DNA from: Toxonevra muliebris
Taxonomy: Eukaryota; Arthropoda; Insecta; Diptera; Pallopteridae
Reading direction: 5' to 3'
Assembly: GCA_963691655.1 (NCBI GenBank)
Contig: OY829329.1
Coordinates: 62,366,852-62,430,851, forward strand
Length of the DNA: 64,000 nt
The translations under genes were made by a program, and so were the position numbers. The notes beneath the pieces are model-generated. The model made no database searches. It saw nothing but the letters and a program-made list of their open reading frames with translations, and was not told the DNA's origin. Positions 34,870 to 42,955 of the stretch are shown in pieces. The stretch's first letter is position 1, and every line of letters begins with the position of its first letter.

Positions 34870-35332
34870 CCTGGCAGTGCCATATGGCATCTTGTCGCGC
34901 AGCCGTTTCTTGGAGAAAGTGTGCGATGATTACGAGGATGAAAAAAATTACGAAAAAATAAATTTAAAAAAAAAAAAAATTTTTCGAGTTAAAAAATTTA
35001 AAAAAAAACCGACAAATTTTTTTTTGTTAAAATGGATGTTTTGATGAAAAAAAATATGAACTGCATTTTTATTTTTTTTTTCCAATTTTTAAAATTCAAA
35101 AAAAAAAAATTGTGGCGTAGCAGAGCAAAACGGATCACGAATTCGGACCCAGCGACCCCCCATTACCCTAAGTACTTTTGTCCCGTCTCTGCTCATTTTT
35201 GGCTGTTGAACAGTATAATCATATTATACTCGTATTACTGAAAATTTCTTAGTTTTAATTAAATTTAAATTTATAGATTTTTATATTAAATATTAATTAA
35301 TTTGTTTATATTTTTGATTTCTTCATTTATAG

Positions 35333-35438
35333 ATGACGCCGCTGCAATGAGGACGATCCGTTAGCGGCATTGACTATGGGACCAGAGGCATGGGCGTGTG
35401 TGCGGACCCTGGGTCTTACCGGTGGTGTCAGGCATTAA
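35333..35438 (+). promoter_or_regulatory. Three upstream short ORFs ahead of the main start
   Basis: ATG codons at 35333, 35347 and 35376 open frames of 5, 5 and 20 codons. They end at 35350, 35364 and 35438; the third overlaps the main ATG at 35390 in another frame. Such an arrangement would lower initiation at the main start. If the true start lies elsewhere, these are meaningless. Confidence 0.4.
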
Positions 35439-35912
35439 GCCGGTCGCGATCATCGTTCGCCACAATTAACAATAAAACTAATATAAATATAAATCATAAA
35501 AATAATAATAATAAAAAAAATGATGAAGAAAAACAACAGCATAACAACAACAAACAATCAACAACGATTCAACAACAACAAAAGACAAGAACAACAACGT
35601 CTTTAAAATCTAATAATAATAATAATATAAATAATAATTCTAATAGTAATAATAATATTAATTTAATAAACCAACAAAAATCAACGAAAATTGGTGCTGA
35701 CGTTGACGCTGCTGCTGTTGCTGCCATCGCCAACGTTGCCACTGCTGCTGCCGCTACCGTCGCCACCGCTGCCGCCACTGTAGGAAATCGCAAAATTATT
35801 TTACATCAACACAAAAATAATAATTATAATATTTGCCAATTGTTGAAATCATTTCAACTAGTATTTTTGGTTTTTGTGATATTAGCAAAAACCACATACG
35901 CCAATATACCAG
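35333..35912 (+). CDS. Coding exon: low-complexity N-terminus and signal-like segment, spliced at 35912
   Basis: An acceptor (TTCATTTATAG, AG at 35331-35332) opens the exon and a consensus donor CAG/GTGAGT closes it at 35912. The main ATG is at 35390 and gives 174 codons plus one base, so the next intron is phase 1. Residues 1-20 (CADPGSYRWCQALSRSR) are ordinary. Residues 28-100 are Asn/Gln/Lys-rich from AAT and CAA repeats, and 107-131 are Ala/Val-rich. Residues 155-166 (FQLVFLVFVILA) form a hydrophobic core followed by KTTYANIP, like a signal peptide placed late or a membrane anchor. A phase-1 intron right after a signal peptide is common in secreted or Ig-type receptor genes. No partner exon is visible, so the gene cannot be named. 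A chance frame in a repeat is possible, but both splice sites argue against it. Confidence 0.58.
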
Positions 35913-36850
35913 GTGAGTTTTTTTTTTATTATCAAATTTAAATCAACTTACTTGTTAGATTTAATATTTTGGCAAATACTAAATTTTGAAATGAAAGTAG
36001 CAGATTAGAAAAATTATTACTAGGAAGGATAGGGAGTCTGAACAAAGTATAATGTCGTTATTTGAATGTAATATACACAGGTGGGTAACAGAAATGCTTA
36101 AAATAGCATTAAATGGTAGCTAAGTTTAATTAAAGAAGACGGCAAAGATAAACCTTAAAATGCTCTAAAGAAATCTATCTCCCTAAGATTGAACTGGCCT
36201 TGAAGATTTTTCACTGAAGCTACTTTTTATCTACGAGTTTTGTATTCATTTTTTTGTGCAATTAAATTGATATAAAAAAATCTCAATGTGTCATTTTATT
36301 TCAAAATATTTCTTTATTTAAATTCTTTAACTTTAAATGAACATCTCCCTAATATTTCTATTTAATCTACCAAAAGGATAATGACCTTTCGAAAACATAA
36401 TACCATTGTCTCTATACATATTTTTATGTAAGGAAACTTTATGTCATACCATGCCATCATCACCATAATTTTTATCTTCCCCAGCAGCAATGTCTCCATA
36501 GCTTCATCATCTCTATCATCTTCATGCACTTGAGGTATTATCCATATACACAATTTACATTTTGTTATCATAGCAACTGACTTAAGAATTTTAGCTGCAT
36601 ATAGCATATTGTTATTACTAGCTAGCATATTTTTTTAAATAAGCTACATACAGTGGCGTATGTAAAAATTTTTTCTGCGGGTAAGCCAAAGCTATGAGAT
36701 ACTGTGAGTTAAGGCAGAACTAATAACCTGAAAAATATAAAAAAATTAGCTAAATCAATAGTCAAAAATAAATGGGTGAATAACTCAAATAAATAACTCA
36801 ATAAATATTATTAAATGGCTACGTAATTCGATAAGTAAACAGTGAAAGTT
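35913..36850. other. Probable intron, AT-rich
   Basis: This follows the donor at 35912. It includes a CAGTGGCGTA with a T-rich tail at about 36652, which resembles the left end of hAT-type MITEs, but no partner end was seen. No exon was recognised. Confidence 0.5.
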
Positions 36851-38935
36851 TCACTTTCTGATCACTGTTACAAACCTTGATTGGTACAAATCAGGAAACC
36901 AGTTTCCAGTTTCATTTCCTGAGTGTCCAGAAGCCCATATCAACAGCAGGCCATCGTGTTTTTCAACACAATCAAGCCTGGATTTACAATGCGTAACCAG
37001 TTTAGACGTGGTTAGAGGATTAAGCAAGGATTTAAACGCAGCCTGACTGTCACTAAATACACAAATACTCCTATCTCTCCAACCGTTAGCAATGACATGG
37101 TCCATTGCCTTGATGATTGCAAAAATTTCTGCTTGAAAAACAGAAGCATACAACCCAAAAGAGAAGTGAAGTTGCACTCCATCATTTTCAATGAAGACCC
37201 CAGAACCTGAACTGAATTTTGTTCTGGAGCCGTCAGTGAAAATACGCTTACAATCAACTCCCGGCCCAGGTCCCGGCAAAAGCCAAGTTTGGGCCTCTGG
37301 AATTTGCATTGTTTAGCGCTGTTTTAAAACTGGAATTGTTGGCATTGATAGAACTGTTAGGTCCATATCAGTACCTTCAACAATGTCATCAATATCCCGG
37401 CAAGTGTCATACCACTATTCATTGCGTTTAAGTTTACAGATGGATTTGACAGCCTCTCCTTAAGCAAAAATATCAAGGAGTGGTAAGTTGAGGATGGGCC
37501 AGGTGTTGTAGGAAAAGCTCCCGTACAGCAAATGGCCACAGTCCTTTGAAGTCTGGCAAGAGCTTTCCTAACGCTGTCAACATTCAGTCTACTCCACCAG
37601 ACAATGGATGCATACGTGATGATGGGTCTGATCATAGCCTTATAAAGCCATACGACTTTATAAGGTAAAAGACCCCATGTTTTGCCAAAAATAGCCCTGC
37701 ATTGACAAAAAGCTGCCAGCGCCTTGGCTACCTTTAGCTCAACATGAGAACGCCATAGAAATTTGGTCTCTAGAATGACTCCTAGATATTTCACTTTCAC
37801 TTCTTGGGATAGCTGAATAGTGATTCCTCTGAATACTGCTAAAACGAGACCATCCTTCTCCTGGTGAAAAGAATAACACCAGTTTTAAGAGGGTTAACCG
37901 ATAGCCCATTTAAGCAGCACCAAGAGTCAATCATATTCAGACCAGTTTGGGCCTCCCTACAAACATACCCGACCGATTGGCCCGTAATTAAGCAGGCAAC
38001 GTCATCGACATAGGCCAGTGTGTAGATACCCGACGCATTTAGGGAAACAAGCAGAGAGTCAACCAGCAGACACTACAGCAGTGCATAGAGTACGCCCCCT
38101 TGGGGACATCCTCTATTCACGCCACAAGTCACGAATTGACCACAATCAGCTTGAACCATCATAAGTCTATGTGACAGCATTGAGCGTATCCAGTTACAAG
38201 AACCGCATCCACTCCATGTTGACCTACTGCATTGAAATTACCGTCAAAAGTCGCGTTGTCAAAAGCTCTTTAATATCAACAAAAATACCAATAGGGTATT
38301 CTTTCCTGTTGAGGACCCGCTCAATCCGACCTACCAGATTTTGCGGGGCCGTCTCACAAGATTTTCCACATTGATAAGCATACTGAAATGAAGAGAGAGA
38401 ATGTAACAATAACGACTCACTACGGATGCGGTGCTTTCCAATTTTAGAATGAAAACAACTTTTACCAACCTCCATTGTTGAGGAATGTGAGCGAGAGCCA
38501 AACTGGAGATGAAGATCTTCTTGAAAACCGATAGCAATTGCGCCATACCCTCTTTCAGAGCAACTGGTAGTATATCATCTGGACCCGGCGATTTGAAGCT
38601 GTCAACAGAAGCAATAGCAAACCTAATCGCATCTTCACCAGTTACGCTGCGAAACTGTCGAACTAACCCTAACCATCCCCGCTTCCGGAAAAGTGGGATG
38701 TTGAACAACAGAGACCTGATTGCCCGAAAAGTGAGATTCCAGCATTAAGCTGAACATCTCACTTTTTGATTCCGTGAAAGGGCCATTAGATTTTTTGAGT
38801 GAACACAGTCGGTTGGCTTGACCCTTTTTGAGGATTTTCGCCAACGTAGCTGTTTCAGACATAGTTTCAATACCGCTGCAGAAATTTCTAAAGGAAGCCC
38901 TTTTCGAATCTCGAAGTAAAACTATATACTTTTTA
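36851..38935 (-). mobile_element. LINE family-2, largest copy: broken RT and RNase H
   Basis: On the minus strand, in order and in several frames, these blocks appear: SKRASFRNFC linker (about 38900), SPGPDDILP (38580), AYQCGKSCETA and IGIFVDIKE (38280-38380), CPQGG (about 38100), YVDD (38012-38001), KYLGVILETKFLW (37790) and ITYASIVWW (about 37600). RNase H follows with FTDGSRTKF, FQAEIFAI and FSDSQAAF (36930-37240). Catalytic box YVDD replaces the more common YADD. The 5' end is truncated at about 38935. The 3' end, unusually, is also lost: the frame breaks off after GHSG, and the Cys-His region and 3' UTR known from the sibling copies are missing. No target duplication was found. Confidence 0.82.
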
Positions 38936-39100
38936 GTTACTGATACAAACTGAAACAGCTACTTGCAAATCAGAATTAAAAGGCTGTTGTTTTTGAGTTA
39001 AATTTTTCATATTTTCCATACCAAATTTTTAACTTTCAAAATTTTTTTTTAAGTTTTTTTTTTTAATTGATGATAACGAGGATGGAAAAAGTTACAAAAA

Positions 39101-39114
39101 AATAAATTAATTAG
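39101..39114. repeat. Target-site duplication, left copy (young LOA-like LINE)
   Basis: AATAAATTAATTAG is repeated exactly at 42752-42765. Confidence 0.92.
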
Positions 39115-42100
39115 GTTAGGTTGGAGTGGCAGCCTTCTGCTTGAAAGCATACTTAAGCACAAATTAGGCTCATTGTGATACCACAGTACGGCGCGACTCC
39201 CCCATTTACGGAGTGGAGAACCATGAGGATTCCATAATGAATCTGGCTATGTCCTTAATATTTATGGATGATAGCTCGGACAGACTAGTGAAGAAAGGTG
39301 AACCCAGGAGTTTTAGTCTCCTCCTGGCCAGGGATGGGCATTCGCACATGAAATGAAGGACTGTTTCTTCCTCCTCCTCAGAGCCGCAGCCCCGACAGAA
39401 GTCATTGAATGGCAGTCCAAGTCTTGCAGCATGTCTCCCCATTATGCAGTGTCCCGTGAGCACCGAAGTCGTTATGCTGATGGAGCTTCTGCTTAGGTTG
39501 AGTAGCTGTCTAGTACGTTTATTGTCCATAGTGGTCCATGTTAGCCTGGTAATACCACAGGTATGCTCCGCTACCCAGGATCTTTTTGCTTCCTCAAGGT
39601 AGTTTTGCTTAATGGCTAATTTAATAGACGTAAGAGGGACACCAATGGTGCAGGTAGGTGATATATCTGTAAGTTGCGAGCCCTGTTTTGCTAACTCGTC
39701 GGCATTGCAGTTACCTGAAATATTCATATGTCCAGGCACCCAATATAGGTGGACCTGAGAGTGACTCGACAAAATGTTGAGTGAAGATCGGCAGTCGAGA
39801 ACAAGCTTTGATGTAGTGAAAACACCGGCAAGGGACTTGATTGCTGCTTGGCTGTCCGTGTAGATGCGGATATTCGTATCGAATGAATCGTTGCGAATAA
39901 GCCACTTGGACGCTTGATAGATAGCCATTACTTCCGCCTGAAAGACGCTGCAATGGTCAGGAAGTCGGAAAGAGAGTCTGAGATCTAGCTTACTAGAGAA
40001 GATGCCACAGCCGACTCTTTCCTCCGATTTGGATCCATCTGTATAGATGTCAATTAAATTGTCAGTGACCACCTCGTCATTAACCCATTCCTCTCTACTG
40101 GGGATATGGGTGAAGAACGTGTGGTTTAAATTAGGGGTAGAGCAAATGTAGTCTACGTTAGTTGGTACGGACGTATCGTGGATTAAAATCTTGGCATGGC
40201 CCAGGTTTGACCGGGTCCAGCGAGTTAGGGCACTGAGTCTGACAGCAGAGCACTTAGCTTGTTGCTTGACCAGAAGTGAGGTTGGCAACCAATGAAGGAT
40301 TGCGAAGAGAGCTTTCGTGGAGGTAGTACGGAGGGCCCCAGTAATCAATATGGCTGCCGTTCTTCTAACCTTATCCAGTGGTTTAAGGTTGACCGCCTTT
40401 GAAGTAGCTGGCCACCAGAAGACGGATCCATAAAGAAGATTAGGCTCGACCACTGCTGAATAGAGCCAGGAAGTGACTCGAGGTTGAAGACCCCATCTTG
40501 TTCCTAATGCCCTCTTACAGCAGTAGAGAGCGCAAGAGGCTTTCCGTACTCTCTCTGCTATGTTAGCTTTCCATTGAAGTTTAGGATCAAGAACAAGTCC
40601 TAAATATTTGACGCGCTTACTAAGACAAAGCGAGATACCATTAATTTTGGGTAGGGCAAAAGTTGGTATTTTATACTTTCTAGTGAAAAGCATAACCTCT
40701 GTTTTGGCAGGATTAACATTAAGACCGAATTCACGGCACCAGTGAGACAGAATGCTAAGTGAGTGATTTAGCCGTTCTGAAAGAGTAGCAACGTATTTGC
40801 CGGATACTGCAATAGCAATGTCATCTGCATAAGCTATTATTTTGCAGCCGGTTTGATCTAATCTGTTTAGCAGTGTGTTCACCGCCAGATTCCAAATAAG
40901 AGGCGATAATACACCTCCTTGTGGTGTGCCCCTATTGACAACCTTTTGGACTTTATCATTTCCGATAGAGGAGCTGATGATACGTGTTTTAAGTAGTTGT
41001 CCTATAAATTTAACCAGATTAACATCAAGATTAAGATTTATTAAGGCATTAACGACAGCGTCGGGGCAGACATTGTTGAATGCCCCCTCGATATCGAGAA
41101 ACACTGCAAGTGTGAACTCCTTGTTGGAAAGTGATTTCTCAACTTCCTCAATGAGTACATGTAGCGCTGTTTCCACAGACTTCCCTTTAGTATAGGCATG
41201 CTGTGATTTGGATAAAAGAGTAGGATTGATAGAATTCCTGATATGAAAATCAAGAACCCTTTCTAATATTTTTAAGAGAAAGGAGGACAGACTGATCGGT
41301 CTGAAGTCCTTTGGGTTGATATGGGACGCCTTCCCTGCTTTGGGTATGAAGACTACACGAGCCTCTCTCCAGCTTTTGGGAATGTACGAAAATTTTAGGC
41401 AAGCATTATAAATTTGCAATAGCCATGATGTTACGTGTTCAGCCCCTTGCTGAATATCCGCGGGAATGATGCCATCTGGCCCTGGAGATTTGTAGGGGCT
41501 GAAGGATTTGATGGCCCACTTTAGAAGAGTGTCGGTCAATTGAAAAGGGGAGGTGTTACTTAAAAGATGATCGGTCACAGGAGGACTATGATCAACGAAG
41601 GTTTTACTCCCTGGAAAATGAGTATACAGGAGGACCTCTAAGGTCTCGATCCCAGAATCAGTCCAGTGACCATCGGATTTCTGGATACAGTCGAGAGCCC
41701 TAGGGGTCGTATTCAAGAGTTTTCGAAGTCGGCTAGTCTCGGAGAAGCTTTCTATGCTACCACAGAAGTTCCTCCAAGACGCCCTTTTGGCTTTTCTTAT
41801 AGCGTACTTAAGTTCCCTTTGTTTAGATTTAAAGAGAAACCAGTCATTGAAAGCCTTGGCTCTATTAAAGAGTCTTCTGCATACTTTTCGTAGCTCTGCA
41901 ATCTCCGGGGTCCACCATAAAGGTTTAGTCTTACCTCTAGGTTTGGAGGAATTGCATGCCGATTTAGCAGCAGTGTTAAAAAGTGCTGTAATGGAGTTTA
42001 CCTCTCGATCAATATCGCAGTGGTTATTTATAGTGGCTGGAGCAGGCTGTATGCCAGACTCGATAATGGCATGGAACTTTGTCCAGTCAGTATGCTTCCT

Positions 42101-42751
42101 ATTGATGAGGCTAGTAGCACCTGCAGAGTCTGTAGGATCTAGTTTATCAATGGTGAAGTTAATGTAATTATGATCAGAAAAGGAGCACTCTTGCGAGACA
42201 CTCCAGTCTTTCAGTAGATGTGACGAGTTTTCACTTACTAGAGTGATATCGAGAACTTCCCTTCTATTTGAAGTAATGAAGGTTGGCTCGTTCCCCCTAT
42301 TAGCAATAACTAAGTCATGAGTAAGGATAAAATCAAAGAGGGACTCACCTCGTTCATTTGTGTCCGTGCTGCCCCACATCTCGTGATGGGCATTAGCGTC
42401 GGCACCGATGATAACCGGGGTCCATTTACGGTTAGCCTCTGCAACCAGAAGCTTCAACGTATCGTGCGGCGGTGATGTACCGTGGTCATGTGCCATGTAG
42501 CTGGAGACGATCCAGGTGGCCATAGCGTTGATCACAATAACCATGGCCACGTTGTCTTTATCGCTGAACCTGGAGAGTAAAAGAGCGTTAATGCTATTTT
42601 TGATAAGGATACAGGATCTGGGTTTACCTTGACCCTCCACATACACTGTGCGGTATCCATTAATATTGAGTCCGCAAACCCGGTCATTGACGACCCATGG
42701 TTCTTGGACTAGTATGAGCTCCTCTCCTTTTTGAGTCAGGCGGAGGAGCAG
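39115..42751 (-). mobile_element. Young LOA-like LINE, 5'-truncated in the endonuclease, CCTAA tail
   Basis: An exact 14-bp duplication flanks the 3637-bp copy. The minus-strand 3' end is a short UTR ending CCACTCCAACCTAACCTAA instead of poly-A. Near-identical 3' sequence and tail occur at 59001-59345. The 5' end is cut inside the endonuclease domain at about 42750, just upstream of the QEPWV motif that carries a catalytic Glu. The open frame continues upstream of the first ATG to that point, so the copy is younger than its neighbours, which are all broken. Confidence 0.9.
39206..42646 (-). CDS. LOA-like ORF2: endonuclease, reverse transcriptase, RNase H, Cys-His motif
   Basis: This is a single open frame of 1146 codons from the first ATG; about 33 further codons upstream are open and belong to the same protein. 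Apurinic-type endonuclease: GADAN (residues 81-85) and SDH (157-159). Reverse transcriptase: SPGPDGIIP (387-395), FRPISLSS (448-455), LDIEGAFNNV (517-526), GTPQGGVLSP (573-582), YADD (606-609). RNase H: TDGSK (869-873), Glu 905, TDSQAA (930-935), Asp 983, all four acidic residues present. The C-terminus has CRGCGSEEEEETVLHFMCEC. RNase H after RT and the SPxKSPGPDG block fit the LOA clade of the I group. Lacking a full 5' end and promoter it is probably not autonomous, but the enzyme domains look intact. There is no host function. Confidence 0.93.
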   Translation of the reverse strand: MYVEGQGKPRSCILIKNSINALLLSRFSDKDNVAMVIVINAMATWIVSSYMAHDHGTSPPHDTLKLLVAEANRKWTPVIIGADANAHHEMWGSTDTNERGESLFDFILTHDLVIANRGNEPTFITSNRREVLDITLVSENSSHLLKDWSVSQECSFSDHNYINFTIDKLDPTDSAGATSLINRKHTDWTKFHAIIESGIQPAPATINNHCDIDREVNSITALFNTAAKSACNSSKPRGKTKPLWWTPEIAELRKVCRRLFNRAKAFNDWFLFKSKQRELKYAIRKAKRASWRNFCGSIESFSETSRLRKLLNTTPRALDCIQKSDGHWTDSGIETLEVLLYTHFPGSKTFVDHSPPVTDHLLSNTSPFQLTDTLLKWAIKSFSPYKSPGPDGIIPADIQQGAEHVTSWLLQIYNACLKFSYIPKSWREARVVFIPKAGKASHINPKDFRPISLSSFLLKILERVLDFHIRNSINPTLLSKSQHAYTKGKSVETALHVLIEEVEKSLSNKEFTLAVFLDIEGAFNNVCPDAVVNALINLNLDVNLVKFIGQLLKTRIISSSIGNDKVQKVVNRGTPQGGVLSPLIWNLAVNTLLNRLDQTGCKIIAYADDIAIAVSGKYVATLSERLNHSLSILSHWCREFGLNVNPAKTEVMLFTRKYKIPTFALPKINGISLCLSKRVKYLGLVLDPKLQWKANIAERVRKASCALYCCKRALGTRWGLQPRVTSWLYSAVVEPNLLYGSVFWWPATSKAVNLKPLDKVRRTAAILITGALRTTSTKALFAILHWLPTSLLVKQQAKCSAVRLSALTRWTRSNLGHAKILIHDTSVPTNVDYICSTPNLNHTFFTHIPSREEWVNDEVVTDNLIDIYTDGSKSEERVGCGIFSSKLDLRLSFRLPDHCSVFQAEVMAIYQASKWLIRNDSFDTNIRIYTDSQAAIKSLAGVFTTSKLVLDCRSSLNILSSHSQVHLYWVPGHMNISGNCNADELAKQGSQLTDISPTCTIGVPLTSIKLAIKQNYLEEAKRSWVAEHTCGITRLTWTTMDNKRTRQLLNLSRSSISITTSVLTGHCIMGRHAARLGLPFNDFCRGCGSEEEEETVLHFMCECPSLARRRLKLLGSPFFTSLSELSSINIKDIARFIMESSWFSTP

Positions 42752-42765
42752 AATAAATTAATTAG
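42752..42765. repeat. Target-site duplication, right copy (young LOA-like LINE)
   Basis: This is an exact copy of 39101-39114. Confidence 0.92.
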
Positions 42766-42955
42766 AAAGAAAAAATTTTTTAAAAATTTTTAAAGCTAAA
42801 AAAAATATGAACTGCATTTAAAATTTTTTTATTTTTTCAATTTTAAAAATTTTGATGTCAATAAAAAAATTGGACTCAGCGACCCCCCATTACCCTAAGT
42901 GCATTTGTCCCGTCTCTGCTCGTTTTCAAAAGTTTCCATTTGTAGAACAGTGTTA

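Larger units (their letters stand above)
32918..35215. mobile_element. Long-inverted-repeat element LIR-2, TAA duplication, split by a hAT-type insertion
   Basis: The left end is TAA then CACTGTTCTATAAATGG (32918 on). The right end, reversed, is TACTGTTCAAC, followed by TAA (35216-35218). Arms of about 300 bp face each other (32918-33215 against 34915-35215), sharing GTCCGAATCCGTGGTCCG-like, TTGCTCTGCTACG and CCTCGTTATCATCG blocks. Removing the insertion at 33253-34869 and its duplication leaves about 670 bp that is nearly all inverted repeat. It is non-coding. Transcripts would fold into a long hairpin. Confidence 0.8.
38990..42952. mobile_element. Long-inverted-repeat element LIR-4 (same family as LIR-2), split by a LOA-like LINE
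   Basis: Sequence left of the LINE (39067-39100, GATGATAACGAGGATGG) and right of it (42766-42952, ATATGAACTGCATTT, GACTCAGCGACCCCCC, GTTTTCAAAAGTTTCC) together match the right arm of LIR-2. The right end, reversed, is CACTGTTCTACAAATGG, followed by TTA (42953-42955). The stretch 38990-39065 resembles a remnant of the other arm. The far left end is lost beside LINE family-2. Confidence 0.7.

Noticed and set aside
36652..36700. CAGTGGCGTA with T-rich tail as a complete hAT MITE
   Set aside because: No matching right end or 8-bp duplication was found.
39111..39122. TTAGGTTAGG as an interstitial telomere repeat
   Set aside because: It is the tail of the LOA-like LINE, also seen at the ends of two other copies; kept only as a remark on the tail.
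39405..42167. Plus-strand and secondary open frames inside the LOA-like LINE
   Set aside because: They are shadows of the 1146-codon ORF2 on the minus strand.
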